Below, one piece after another: positions 1 to 12,335 of a DNA stretch of 64,000 nucleotides. This DNA comes from Sciurus carolinensis. Lineage: Eukaryota; Chordata; Mammalia; Rodentia; Sciuridae. The DNA is taken from positions 3,125,003 to 3,189,002 of the forward strand of contig NC_062229.1 of the NCBI RefSeq assembly GCF_902686445.1, in the 5' to 3' direction. The position numbers and the translations under genes were made by a program. Numbering within the stretch: position 1 is the first letter of the stretch; every line of letters begins with the position of its first letter. Under the pieces are notes generated by a model that saw nothing but the letters and a program-made list of their open reading frames with translations, was not told where the DNA came from and ran no database searches.

Positions 1-204
1 ACCTCCAGCCCTGGAGCCACTCGGCCCAGTGCTTTTGTCCCCAACACTTCCTCCTTGCCTAGGGGTCAGGGCTTGTCCCCTCCCTGGGCTTCCATCCTCG
101 AGACCAACCAGGTAGGCTGTGACCCCACAGCAGACGTGACCTGGGGGCTGGATGGTGTTCTCCCCAAATCCGTTCACGGAAGCCGCACCCCTGGTGCGAC
201 CCTT

Positions 205-440
205 TGGAGGCGGGTCTTTAACGAGGTGGTTAAGTTTGAATGAGGTCATTAGGACGGGCGCTAATCCAACATTACTGTGTCCTTATACGAGGGACGAGGA
301 CACAGACACACACAGAGGACTCCCATCTCCCAGCCGAGGAGAGAGGCCTCCCCAAAACTCCACCCTCTCTGCGCCTGGTCTCCCACCCCAGCCTCCAGCA
401 CTGGGAGAGGACCCGTCTTTACTGTGTCAGTTGGCCCGTC
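205..440 (+). mobile_element. Old MaLR/ERVL-type LTR fragment
   Basis: Contains the typical order 'gaggcgggtctttaa', 'gaggtcattagg', 'gctaatccaacat', 'tgtccttat', then a 'gacacagacacacaca' stretch, as in MLT1-class LTRs. Diverged and without coding sequence. Confidence 0.6.
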
Positions 441-1594
441 TGCGGGCCTCTGCTCTGGTCGCCCCAGCAAACCCATACCGTACCCATGACACTGCCAGCT
501 CTGGTCTTCAACAGTCAGGACTCTGAAAGCCGCAAAACGAACACAAACCCTTGAATCAGAGTGGCTTAGGCAAAGAGAGAGAGCTACTGGAACAGAAAGG
601 CAGCTTCAGGCCAGGCTCGACCCAGGCGCAGGACTCGGCACACATCATCTGCTTCCCTCTCCATCTGCTCAATCACAGGAAGGCGGCTTCCACTCGGGCA
701 TCGGATGGCTCCCAAGAGGACCAGGCTCCTGTCAGCTCAGCACCCCACACCGAGCTGCCCAAGTCCAGCAAACGGGCCAGGGGTCCTCGGGTATCTGAGA
801 TGGCCACACAGCCTCTGTGCGCAGAGGCGAGCTCCAGGTCAGACGCAGGCCACGCTCACCGGGTCCCTCCTGGGACGGGAAGGGGTGGAAAGGGCTGTGG
901 GGCAGCAGCCAGCGACGGCACAGCGGATGTCCTCAGCTCTTGCCCACCCACCTGGCTCTGGCCCCTCGTCCTCCCCTCCCAGCAGAGCCCCGTCCTACAG
1001 CAGGAATCAGGAACCATCCGAACCCCGTGGCCGGGCTGGTTTAGAAGTGGGCGCGTGGAACCATGAGGGGCAAAGGGGACCTGTGTGAGGCGTCTCTGCT
1101 CCTGTGGAGACGGAGGACAGTCGGCCCCATTCTCCTCCTGAATGGTGTTTGCATTTGGCTGTGATGACTGGGGCTCTGGCAGCCATTTCGTGACCCACTG
1201 TGAGAGAACAGGCCGACGGTGGAGGGAGGGGGAAGGAAACCCCAGAGACCCTGACCACTTCCCAGGTCGAATCAGCTCCTGAACCCACCCTGAGCCAAAG
1301 GTCTCCGCGTGTGACAATGACTTGTCCACTGTTTAGGACCCTTGAGTTGGGATTTCAGCCAGCAGCAGCCTCAGGCTGTGGTTCGGGTGTGGTTGTTCCC
1401 TGGCGGGGTGCCGTGTGGGAGGCCTGCTCTTCAGTTTGGGGTGCAGAGGGGGTGGGACCTGAAGGAGGTGGGGCCTCGAGGGAGCGGTTTAGGTCAGCGG
1501 GGCGCCCTCGGGGGGCTCAGAGGCCGCTCCGAGGACCCTGAGGTCGGCCTCCAGAGAATGAGCCGTCCTGATGAGCCTGAGCCAGGAGCAGGGC

Positions 1595-1742
1595 CGCGGG
1601 AGGCTGAGGCAGGAGGGTCTCCAGTTCCAGGCCAGCCTCAGCAATTAAGGGGGGCCCTGTCTCAAAATTAAAAAGCAGAAAGGGCTGGGGCTCTGCCTCA
1701 GCGGTTGAGCCCTGGGTTCCGTCCCGGGCTCCAAAAAAGAGA
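1595..1742 (+). mobile_element. B1-ID composite SINE (diverged)
   Basis: The left part has 'gggaggctgaggcaggaggg' and 'aggccagcctcagcaa'; the right ID part has 'ggctctgcctcagcggttga' and 'ggttccgtcccgg'. Confidence 0.75.
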
Positions 1743-2802
1743 GGAAGAAATGCAAAGGGCCGTGGCGCGGCTTGCCTGGCGGGTGGAGAGCCGGCTGCGT
1801 GAGGCCCGGTTCCTCCCCAGGGCTGGGGAAAGAACAAGAGCCCGGGCCTGAGTGCGGTGGGATCCGTCCCCGTCCCGCGCTCTCTGCCGTCCACGTGGGG
1901 CCTCCTTGGAGGCAGGAACCACGAGGCCACCTGACCGGGACCGTGAGCTGTATGGCCCTCTGCTCCGTGGCGGCCTGCCTGGCGCGCGGGATAGTCACTG
2001 CACACTGCCGCGTCCCTCTTTGCCGTGTTGGACTGGATGGTGACCCCTCCTCAGGGCTCTCTGCCACCAGACCCCTGCTGGCACCTCAGGACACACAAGG
2101 AAAGTCCCACCCTGGGCGCTGGGCTCAGTCCCACCCTGGGACAGCAGCAAATGGGTGGAGACAATGCCCAGGGTCTGGGTCTGGAGGCCTCCTGGCCATT
2201 GGGTCCTTTCTGTCCCTCTGTCCTGCTGTCGCTGGAAGAGTCCCTCCACGCAGCTGGGCCTTCAGCCCTCGCAGCACCGGGCAGACCCCCCGATACTGAC
2301 CTGGGCCCGCCAGAGCTGCAGCCTGGCTCTGAAGGGCGTCGGCCAAGGTCATCCCACGCGGCCAGCCCCGGCGACTGGCAGACGCTCCAGCAAGACCTCT
2401 AACCACAGCCTGGGCCAGGCTGTCCCTCAGCGATCGCTGACCATTACACTCACAAGGCGCGACACTTACGGACGTGGAGAGCCAGGCTCCCCCGGGGGAA
2501 GGCTGAGCCTCCCAGCCCTTGGGGGGCGAGGTCCCCTGCCTGCTGCCCAGCTCTGTGTCCCATGCCCTTCCTCAAGGTCACCCGGCCTGAGTCTGTCCAC
2601 GCTGAGGAGCGGCTCTCTGCTGCCCGCGGCTCAGCTCCCAGGACCACAGACGGGAGGCAGACGGTGGGAGCAGGGGCTGGAGGGGCCGGGGCGAGTGTCG
2701 AAGGTGGACAGAATTTCTGCTTGGGAAGATGGAAGGTTCTAGAGCTGGTGGGGGAGGCTGTGCGGCCACACGGCCGTGTGCTGAGACCCGGGCGCTGGGA
2801 AA

Positions 2803-2950
2803 TCTTTTTCTTTTCCTGGTGCTGGTGATCGAACCCAGGGCCGCTCTGCCGCGGAGCCACTGCCCACCTTATCATTCTGAGACAGGTCCTGCTCCGTGGC
2901 TGAGGCTGCCCCGGACCTCCCACCTCAGGGAGGCAGCTGGGACGGCAGGG
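2803..2950 (-). mobile_element. B1-ID composite SINE (diverged)
   Basis: Reverse orientation: 'gtgctggtgatcgaaccca' is the ID B-box end, followed by 'gagacaggtcctgctccgtg' and 'cctcccacctcagggaggc' of the B1 part. Confidence 0.7.
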
Positions 2951-4299
2951 CCCGGCCAGGGGACCAGTCGCACCGGGAAGCTTACCACCGTTTTAGAGAG
3001 GAGCAGGAGGAAGGCGTCTGCCTCCGTGGGGTGGATTTGTGGCTTCCGCAGCAGCCCTCGCAGAGGGTGTAAGCCAGGCCCAGAGAGGGTGGAGAATCAC
3101 CCAGGACCACACAGCGCATCAGAGGCAGGACCAGAGGCTGAAGCGCCAGGCAGCCCGCGGCCCCTCTCCAGGGAGGGAGCTTCTGCTAAGCTCCGGCGGG
3201 GAGGCGGGAGGGGCAGGAAGCAATTTCTCTGGTGTCTGAGCCCTGGGAGGCCCTCCCTGGGGAGAGGCGCTGGAGAGGACATCGGTGTTAAGTCTCTGAT
3301 CTCGAGATTAGGGATTTCATTACCGTCTGGCTGGAGGATGCCGGGCTTCACTCTTGCCGATGTTGCCTGACAGAGCGCCAGGCCTTGGCTCCAGGCTGCT
3401 GGGGGGTTGGGCCGGCGGCTCTGTCAAGTGGGTGCTCCGTGTGGCCTGTCCATCACTGCCTGGGTCAGAGGTCAGGAGCCCGAGAAGGGCAGGACCAGGC
3501 CCAGGTCGCCAGCAGAGGAGGGCGAGAAAACTCACTCGGTCACAGCCCAGGTCCTCCCTGCAGCCTGCAAGGCCACCAGCGAGGTCTCCCCAGGGAGGTG
3601 GGTGGAGGTGCGTGTTGGGGACGGGGGAACTGAGGCCACCCAGGGTGGTCACCGCCTGAGAGCTGGGGTGTCCCCAAGGCCACGGGTGAGGCCCAGCCTC
3701 CGCCTCCACCTCTGGGACTCCGTCCTCCCTGGCCTCCTGTCGGTCCCGCCATCTCTCCGTGCCCGTCTCACGCCTTCTCTGTGCCTCTGCGTCTCTCTTG
3801 GGTCTCCATGCTGTTAAAAGTCCCACTCGGAATCAGCTCCTCAGCCCCAAAGAAAATTGCCACCCCCTGGCAGCAGGGTAATTGGATCTGCAGGCGGCCA
3901 GGAACCAAGCAGCAGGGACCAGCGGGGGCGGCAGGAAGCGGCCCGGGCAGGGGCTGGGCCCTGTGGGACTCTGGGGGCCACTCCCAGCACTGCCTGCAGC
4001 CACCTGCACCCTGAGGAGTCAGAGGGTGCCAAGCTGTGCCCAGCCCCAGCACACGGGCCGGCTCTGTCCTCAACATGCAGGGCCCCGTCCTGGCCTCGCC
4101 ACGGCCCACAGCCCACGGTGCACGGTCCACAGTCCACGGTCCACTGCCAGGGACAGCTCCACAGGCTTCAGCAGCCAGGCAGGACCCCATCCCACCTGCC
4201 CCCACCTCTCACTCCACTTCCATCCCCAGCCTGCGCCCCACACCCACCTGCATCCCCCATCCACGCACCTACCAAGGACCCAGCTGTCCTCCCGGGTGC

Positions 4300-5820
4300 C
4301 CACCCACCCATCCACCCACCATCCAGCCACCCGTCCACCCATCCACCCACCCATCTATCCATCCGTCCATCCACCCACCCATCCACCCATCCATCCACCC
4401 AGTCATCCAACCACCCATCTGTCCACCTGTCCATCCACCCACCCATCCACCCATCCACCCACCCATCCATCCATCTGTCCATCCACCCACCCATCCATTC
4501 ACCCAGCCATCCACCCACCCATCTATCCATCTGTCCATCCACCCACCCATCCACCCATCCATCCACCCAGTCATCCAACCACCCATCTGTCCACCTGTCC
4601 ATCCACCCACCCATCCACCCATCCACCCACCCATCCATTCACCCAGCCATCCACCCACCCATCTATCCATCTGTCCATCCACCCACCCATCCACCCATCC
4701 ATCCACCCACCCTTCCATCCACCCACCCATCCACCCACCCATCCATCCATCTGTCCATCCACCCACCCATCCACCCACCCATCCACCCACCCATCCATCT
4801 GTCCATCCACCCACCCATCCACCCACCCATCCATCTGTCCATCCACCCACCCATCCACCCACCCATCCATCCGTCCATCCACCAACCCATCCACCCAGCC
4901 ATCCACCCAGCCATCCACCCATCAACCCAGCCATCCACCCACCCAGTCATCCACCATCCATCCACCCACCCATCGAACCAGCCATCCACTCATCCATTCA
5001 CCCATCCATCCACCCACCCACCCATCCACCCATCCATCAAACCAGCCATCCACTCATCCATTCACCCATCCATCCATCCATCCATCCACCCATCCATCCA
5101 TCCACCCATCCATCCACCCACCCAGCCATCCACCCACCCAGCCATCCACCCATCCATCCATCCACCCATCCATTCACCCATCCATCCATCCACCCATCCA
5201 TCCATCCACCCACCCAACCATCCATCCACCCATCCATCCACCCATCCATCCATCCATCCACCCACCCAACCATCCATCCACCCATCCATCCACCCACCCA
5301 ACCATTCACCCATCCATCCACCCATTCATCCACCCATCTATCCATCCACCCATCCATCCACCCACCCATCCATCCACCCGTCCGTCCACCTGTCCATCCA
5401 CCCACCCGTCCACCCATCCACCCACCCATCCATCCATCTGTCCATCCACCCACCCATCCACCCATCCATCCACCCACCCTTCCATCCATCCATCCATCCA
5501 CCCATCCATCCACCCACCCATCCGTCCACCCACCCATCCATCTGTCCATCCACCCACCCATCCATTCACCCATCCACCCATCCACCCAGCCATCCAACCA
5601 GCCATCCATTCACCCACCCATCCATCCATCCATCCACCCATCCATCCACGCAGCCATCCACCCACCCAGTCATCCACCATCCATGCACCCACCCATCCAT
5701 CCACCCATCCATCCACCCACACATCCACCCACCCATCCGTCCACCCACCCAACCATCCACCCACCCATCCACCCACCCAGCCATCCACCCACCCATCCAT
5801 CCATCCACCCTCCCGTCCAC
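4300..5820 (+). repeat. 1.5-kb ATCC/ACCC tetranucleotide-based satellite
   Basis: Almost pure mixture of CCAT and CCAC words, with sparse CTGT, CAGC, ATTC and AACC variants. The variants recur in register: the 'agtcatccaaccaccc' marker at 4401 and 4569 (168 bp apart), and the 'attcacccagccat' marker at 4497 and 4637 (140 bp apart). The G-rich strand is the minus strand. The array leaves long frames open on both strands, producing spurious proteins of THPS or GWMDGWVD repeats. Confidence 0.97.
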
Positions 5821-7204
5821 GCCCCTCTCCCCGTCCGTGCCTGCTGCCCACCCTGGGTCGAAGCTCCGCCGCCCTCATTCCCGCAGCTTCCCATCCACAC
5901 GCGGCTGATCACTGACCCCTTGAGAAGCGCCGCTGCCCCCTCAGGGCCAGGTGTGGAGTTGCCAGGGCGAGGGCAGCTGGGGCTGGAGGCCAGGCTGACT
6001 GGAGGCGGAGCCTCCAGGGTCACTCAGGGTCACTCGGCTCTGAGACGGGCAGGCGCCAGGGCTGGGACAGGTCCGAGGAAGAGTGTGGGCAGAGGGACAG
6101 GACGCCAGGGGCCCACCGGGCACTGGCTGGGTAGGGCGCCCTGGGGCTGGTGCTGCTGGGCCTGGGGTCCTCGGTGGCCCAGGACAGCAGTGGAATCAGC
6201 CAGTGTAGGTGACAACCAGGCCAAGGAGAGGCCACGGGCCACGGAGAGCAGGTGGGTCCCCAGACCAGGGCAGGGAGGGCTCGGGACCAGGAGGGCAAGC
6301 TGAGGTCTGCGGTGGGGCCACCTCCAGCCCAGGGCCTGGCCAGTGACCTCCCTGCCCCCTGCTCCTGGGGCTGCGGACCCCAGCCTGGCCAGCTCCTGGG
6401 CTCCCCGGCCAGGCCCCGGGCTAAGGGCCGTCTCTGGGCTGCACAGGGGTGGGGCGCTCCCTCACCAGGAGGCTGCAGGGAGCCAAGACCCAGGTGAGCA
6501 CAGTCCACCTGGGGGCGGGACACCAGGCTCACACCCCTCCCTGAACCAATGTCCACGGGGTGCCCAGACCCTGCGCCGGGTGCTGGGGACCCTGCTGCGA
6601 GCACCCCCAAAGCTCTGCTCTCCAGGAGCTGTCAATCAAGCAGGCCAGATGCACAGTAACACAATGCTGGATCTGGCTCCAGGAAGCAGGAGGAACTGCC
6701 AAGCACGGGGCACAGGGGATGTGGACAGAGCTGGGGTGGTCACAGATTCCCGAGGAGACCGTGGCCAGAGAGGCAGTGCTGGCCAGAGGCTGGGAAGCAC
6801 ATTCCAGCAGTGGGCTCAGCACGCGCCAAGGCCCTGCGGCAGGACCGAGCTCAGCACTTTAAGAATCAGCTCCTTCTTTCTGCCTTCCTGGTCCCGGGAG
6901 CGGAGCCAGGGTGGGGTGCCCTGACACCGGCCGGGTGGTACCGGCTGCCCCGCTGGCTCTCCTGGTTGTGGCCCACACCCCTTCTCCACTTGGACTGTCG
7001 CCCTCACGGGGATGGCTTCTCTCCTTCAGTCCCGCTCACTACGTCCCTTCCTGCAGGACCTGGACCTTGGGCATCATCTGGAGCGAGGTGACCGAGGGGA
7101 AGGAGGGCACAGAAGAGCAGGCGTCCTTCCCAGAGGGGCCTCAGAGCCACGTGGGAGGGTGGCAGAGACTCCGGGCTGGACAGGACCCCTAGGAGGTGAG
7201 CTGC
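5821..7204. other. GC-rich intergenic DNA, no gene recognised
   Basis: Unassigned GC-rich sequence. Around 6700-6860 is a diverged copy of an old dispersed repeat ('gccaaggccctgcggcagga'). Confidence 0.55.
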
Positions 7205-7510
7205 GAGCCAGGGTCGGGCCGCCTTGATTAACGCAGTTCTAATTAACCGCGGGCCGAGGGCGAGCGGGCTCCAGGGATCCAGATAATGCGCCCGGCTGGT
7301 GGGGGCGCCACGGCCCCTCCCTCACCGCCGCCAGCTGGCCCGGGAGGCGGGCGTCGCGAGGGGTCATTTGCATAGGCAGGTAATTGGTTTTGCAAATAAA
7401 TCTGGTTCTTGAAATTTGTAGATTAGCAATAATACGTCTCCAGATGAGAGAGAAAGGTCATGGATGGATAAAACAACAATTAAACTTTCGGGAGATTATT
7501 AAACTAAACA
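7205..7510. promoter_or_regulatory. Candidate conserved enhancer with homeodomain and octamer motifs
   Basis: An AT-rich island in GC-rich DNA. It contains TAATTAA (7240-7246), a perfect POU octamer ATTTGCAT (7366-7373), TAATTGG (7381-7387), TTTGCAAAT (about 7388-7396), and several TTAAAC/TTATTAAAC words up to 7505. No repeat signature or ORF. Conservation is not tested here. Confidence 0.4.
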
Positions 7511-9570
7511 GAAACCTGGCACAGGCCGCGAGCGCCCGTGGAACCCAGGCTGGGGGCGGGGCGGGAGTCCATGGCCCCCTGGGTGCCGGCGGCCAGGGTC
7601 TGGGCAGAGTGGGACGTTCCCAGGACAGGTTCCAAGATGCCCATTTCTCAGTAGAGGAGACTGAGGTCCAGGGAGGACCCCAGGTGAGGCAGTGAGGCGG
7701 CCTCCCAGGCAGGAGGCCAAGCCAAGGCTCTGCGCCCTCTGGGGCTCTGGCCGGAGGAGGCCGGGTGGGAGGAAGGCCTGGCGCCGGCAGACCCGGGTTC
7801 AAATCCCCCTACTCCCGGCGGCCGAGGAGGACAGTTCTGCGCCCTGCCTCTGACCGTGCGGCCGAGCTCCTCCGTGCGCCTTCTCACATCCGATGTCGTG
7901 CGCTGTGGCAGGTCAGCGTGACGCAGAGCTAACGGGGCGGCACCGGGCCTGGAAGGACGGCGGCGGCCGCTGGGTCACTGTGGCTCTTGGCCGCAGGCAG
8001 GCGCGCAGGGCTCTGGGCAGAGGGTGGAGGGCGGCTCGGGAGGGAGGAGCCGCCAGTCCGGCACCACCCTGGGGAGGGGCCTCCTGGGCTGGGTCTCCAC
8101 CCTCCACGCGGACGCAGCGCAGGCTGCCGGCAGGCCCTGCCTCATCCCAGACAGCGCTGACCCCGGAGCTCGGTACCTCGGGCCCAGCCATGCGGCAGGC
8201 ACGAAAGCAGACGGAGTGCCCACCCTGGGGAAGACGAGGCCGGGAGGACAGTCGCTGACCCATCAGGACACCTGTGGGGCCTCAGAGAGCCACCTGCCAT
8301 GAAGGAGTCAGGGCAGGCCAGAGCTGGAGAGGCAGGCAGGCGCTCGGGCCGGGGGGTATCCAGGGGCATCCACTTAAAGGAGGCCGAGGAGGGAGCCACG
8401 GGGAGGTGGGGGAGAGCATTCCAGGCAGAGGCAGCAACAGTGCAAAGGCCCTGGGGCAGGAGGAGCCCGGGGTCGCAGGCGCAGTGCAGGGCCGTGCAGC
8501 TGAAGCAGAGGAGCAAGGGGAGAGAAGAGAGGCAGGGAGGGCACGTGTCGGGGAGGCCACAGCGAGGCCCGGACGGGCTTCGAGACCACAGCCTCCTGGC
8601 TACACCAGCTGCCAGAGGACAAGGAAGGAGCAGGCGGTCTCCCTGCTGTGGGGCCAACCTGGTGACAGATTCCCTCTGCTCCTTCCTGTGGCAGAGGCCG
8701 TGGTCGGCCCCCATACCCACTCCCCACCTGCCCCGGTAGAGACTGCATTTCCCAGCCTCCCTGGCCGTGCAGGGTGACCCCAGCACCCTGTGAGAACAGG
8801 ATGGGAGCATGAACGGCAGCGTGCGTGACTTTCAGGTTCTGACCTCAGGATAGGACAGGCCCTCCTCCTTCCCTCCTTCCCTCGTCCCCCCGCCCTCTGC
8901 CCCCTTCTGGAACGTAGCCACGATGGCAGGAGCTAGGCAGCCCTCGTAGATCACAGGATGGAAGTTGGGGACTGAGGAGGCAGAGAAACAATGGAAGGGG
9001 CCTGTGTCCAGGTGGCTGTGGAGCCCCCGTTGCAGCCTGGGCTGTGCCCACGGTGAGGACAGGGGCGATGAGCCAGGGTGGGAAGCTTTAGGGTAGATCT
9101 GATCACCAAGGGATTCCAGCACTGCCCGTCCCTCCTCCAGGAACCTCCTCTGCAGAATGCCTGCCTCCTCCCGGGTCTGCGACCCAGCTGCACCACGGCA
9201 CTGCACCACCTGGTGGTCACTCCGGGACCCTCCTTGTCTCTGGAGGAAATCCTGCCCTCCCAGGCTGCCCACCTCTCCAGCAGACTTAGTCGTACCCTGC
9301 GATGTGGCGGGACAGCCACCCCCCAGCGCCCACCTGGATCCTTTCTACCTCTAAGTCTTGGTGACAGCAAAAAGGGAACCAGAGTGGGTGAGTGGCTTGG
9401 CTGGGTCACACAGCCAGACCAGCCCCTCCAAATTGGAAGCAGAAGAGTGAATGTGGCCAAGAAAGGGTGGACCACTGACCAGGCTGGGGACAGAGGACCA
9501 CAGGGACCCTCTGTGTGAGTGCCTACCATGATTGCCAGGGAAATCCTATCAGAGCCAGATGGCTCCATCC
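7511..9570. other. GC-rich intergenic DNA with ancient dispersed repeat
   Basis: No gene recognised. A copy of an old dispersed repeat lies at about 8400-8620, with 'tgcaaaggccctggggca' at 8441-8458. MIR-like words ('gggtcacacagccagacc') occur near 9403-9420. Confidence 0.55.
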
Positions 9571-9720
9571 CTCATTCATTCCCCAAACACTTATTGAGCA
9601 ACTGCTGTATGCCAAGTCCTCTCCAGGGAGCCAGGACCTAGCATACTGACCCACAACCCCTCAGCCCAGTCTAGCCTGGAGGGACAGATGGCACGGTGGG
9701 GGATCAGAGTGAGGTGAAGG
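9571..9720 (+). mobile_element. MIR SINE fragment
   Basis: 'cattcattccccaaacac' followed by 'ttattgagcaactgctgtat' and 'gccaagtcc' is the MIR core. Diverged. Confidence 0.65.
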
Positions 9721-10039
9721 GCCCGGTAGAGGCCCGGGGCTGGAGGAGGCCATGTGTAAACAGGTGAAGGAAGAGGAGCCGACCAAAGGCCCAGAGCAGG
9801 GGCCTCCTCGGCCAGAGGCATCCGGGTCAGGGAGAGAGGTCAGGGGGTGGGATCTGGGAACAGACCCAGGGCCAGCAAGGAGCCAGGCCTTGGTCCAAGG
9901 GCAGCGGGGCTGGGGAAGGGGCCAGGGAAGCCTCGGAGCAGAGGAGGGTGCTGGCCGATCGCTGAGGAGGCTGGGGTGGGGGCCTCCCTTCCCGTCCTCC
10001 CGGCCTCTGCTGCGCCAGAGGAAGGCGCCCGGGAGGGGT

Positions 10040-10170
10040 ACCTGGCAGCCAAAGGCGCGGCGGCTAATGAGCCCGGTGCGCCGCGCTATTTTTAGCCGCC
10101 GCTCCTCGGGACGCCCAATCGCTCGGCGGGCTCCCGCCAGGCTGCCATGGAAACGCTCCGCCTCGCGCCG
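10040..10170. promoter_or_regulatory. Candidate regulatory element with MEF2 consensus
   Basis: Contains CTATTTTTAG (10086-10095), an exact match to the MEF2 consensus YTAWWWWTAR, flanked by 'ggctaatgagc', 'cccaatcg' and 'gccatggaaac' in a CpG-rich setting. Motif evidence only. Confidence 0.3.
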
Positions 10171-11267
10171 GCCCGTCCGGCAGGAGCCTGCCCGCCCTGA
10201 AGCAGGGCCGGCCTGGGCTGGAAAATGAGCGCCACCCCGGGAGCTCCTGTCCAGCAGAACCGGAGCGGCTCAGCCGTGCGTGAGCACCTGCTGTATGCGG
10301 CTCGGCGCTGGGTCCTGTGCATGGATTACCCAGAGCCACTTTAGGCAGCGACCTTGGCACCCTGCAGAGCGGGTAGAGGGCCACGGCTGCTGCGCCCGAC
10401 ACCCCCAGCGATCCCTGCAAGTGGATCAGGACAGAATGGGGCTCCCGGGAGCCGGAGGTGACAGCACAGCCGTTAGGGGCCAGGGCAGGAGCAGGGGAAG
10501 GGCACCGTGGACAGGAGGGGCGCCCGCGGCCTGCCTACGCCTGGTGGCTCCTCCGCACCTCGATCCACCCAGCTGCAGCTCGGGCACAGAGCCACCGCCC
10601 GCCCGGACAGCTCGGAGCCCTGTGGAGCCCCGCACGAGGCTGCGGTCCCTCTTTACGTGACATTCGGAGACTGCCCCACGGGGGCTTTGCCCATGTTTTG
10701 GATACTTTAAAGCAGGCCCGGGTTGGGGTGCAGCCCGGGGCGCTCAGCACAGAGGCCTGGCCCCCCCAGAGCCGTCGGATACCAGAGTCGGGCCCAAAGT
10801 GCCTCGCTCTCCAGCCTGGGGTTTGTGCCTGGCTCCCAACTCTATCCGAGGCAGAAGTGTCCCTCTGCTGCCCGTCCCCTGGCCCTGGGATGACAGCACA
10901 CGCCAGGGCCCTCAAGGGCGCCTGGCCGGCCCTGAGCACTCGCTGCGGTGGCCACGCCTGCCGCTGACAGTCATGGAGCGTCAGAGGCGTGTGGTCCTGG
11001 GTGGCCCTGGGTGGCCCTCCGCAGCCCTTCCCGCCCTGGCCTGGCCCTCTGCCTGGCTCCCTGCCCGGGTGACCACCCCTCATCCCCGTGCTGCCCCCTG
11101 GCTCCTGGAGGGTGGTGAGCAACCTGGGAGGAGGTGCTGGGGAGCCCACACTGCTGCCCCAAGCTGGGTCCTGGGGGGACACCAGCACCGTCCCCATCCT
11201 GTCCCCTGTGGCAGGAGAGTGGGTGTGGAGGCCAAGGTAGGAGGCCCAGGTTAGGAGGCCCCTCCCC
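10171..11267. other. GC-rich intergenic DNA, nothing recognised
   Basis: Several GC-driven open frames on both strands show no domain, no codon-like composition and no similarity I can recognise. Confidence 0.5.
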
Positions 11268-11375
11268 CGCCTGGCTATAATTAGCCCCGCCATGAATTAA
11301 ACATGAGGCCGGGCCTGTCTGGCTGCGGCAGCCTCTCTGACACTCTAATTGTCCCCGGCAGCAGGCAGAGGACAG
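11268..11375. promoter_or_regulatory. Candidate conserved element with homeodomain motifs
   Basis: TATAATTAG (11276-11284), GAATTAAAC (11294-11302) and CTAATTGTCC (11345-11354) in otherwise GC-rich sequence. Unique, non-coding. Confidence 0.35.
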
Positions 11376-12138
11376 GGCTGACGTGAGGCTGGGAGGGACT
11401 GGGCCTGCTGGACACCGTGGGGGCCGGGGTGCGAGCCACGTGCCTGTGCTGGGCGCTCTCAGGTTTGCAGCTGGGGCCTCGGGATGCAGAAGCTAGAGGC
11501 CCCGGCGGTGCCCTGCAGGGTGGGAAGGGGTGCGGTCGGACCCTCACCCAGCCCCCGGCGGTCCCCCGACGGCACCCTGTCCCTGTGACGTAGGCGCCGG
11601 GGGCAGCAGGCAAGGAGGCCCTCCTGGCACAGGTGGGAGGCTGGGCTGCGGCCCGTCCTGCTGGCTCTGTGCGACGCGGCAGGGTCTGACTTCCTTTCAG
11701 CCTCAGTCCCCGTTGCCTGTAAAACTGGAGACCGCGGGGCTGGCTGAGGCCCCCTGCAGGTCCCAGCCGGGGACCTTTTCTTCCTTCACGTCCCTCCACC
11801 CCCCGCGCCCCAAGGACCCAAGTGGCACCGGCCTTTGCAGGGACCCCAGCAAGCTGAGCCACGTGGGGTCTGAGCCTCTGGAGAGGCTGCTGGGCAGGAG
11901 CAGCTTGGGACCTCGCAGGCGGCCCTCCAGACACCCGCCAGGGTCTCGAAGGCCAAGGAGAAGTGACACCGGAGGTTAAGGCCTTCCCTGGCCGGGAGTG
12001 GCCTGGGCAGGGTGTGGGGGCAGAGACCACAGCGACCCCCACTCCCTTCCCCGCTGCAGCCCCCGGCGCCGCTCCGCGGGCTGAGGCCTTCCCCACCCGG
12101 GCTCTCAGGACAAAAGTGAGAGTCTGACGCCCCTTCGC
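11376..12138. other. GC-rich intergenic DNA, nothing recognised
   Basis: No repeat, gene or RNA feature that I can identify. Confidence 0.5.
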
Positions 12139-12335
12139 TGTCATTCCAGCGGCTCGGGAGGCTGAGGCAGGAGGATGGCAGGTTCAAGGACAGGCTCATC
12201 AACTTAGCAAGGCCCTAGGCCACTCAGCAAGAACCTGCTCTAAATAAAAAAATAAACAGGGCTGGGATTTGGCTCAGTGGTTCAGCGCCCTTGGGTTCAA
12301 TCCCTGGCACCAAAAATAAAATAAAATAAAACCCA
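12139..12335 (+). mobile_element. B1-ID composite SINE
   Basis: 'cattccagcggctcgggagg', 'ggttcaaggacaggctcatc', then ID boxes 'ggctcagtggttca' and 'gggttcaatccctggcacca', and an A-rich tail with AAAAT repeats. Confidence 0.9.

Larger units (their letters stand above)
1..4299. other. GC-rich intergenic DNA, no gene recognised
   Basis: Many overlapping frames are open only because of base composition. Contents recognised: a MaLR-type LTR fragment (205-440), B1-ID SINE remnants (1595-1742 and 2803-2950), and a MIR-like fragment around 3075-3150. A short AT-rich patch at 3815-3890 contains GGTAATTGG. Confidence 0.6.

Noticed and set aside
3857..6303. Giant proteins of 677-755 residues made of THPS repeats, and minus-strand GWMDGWVD proteins
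   Set aside because: They are readings of the ATCC/ACCC array, which lacks stop codons by composition and is open in several frames on both strands. No splice or promoter context.
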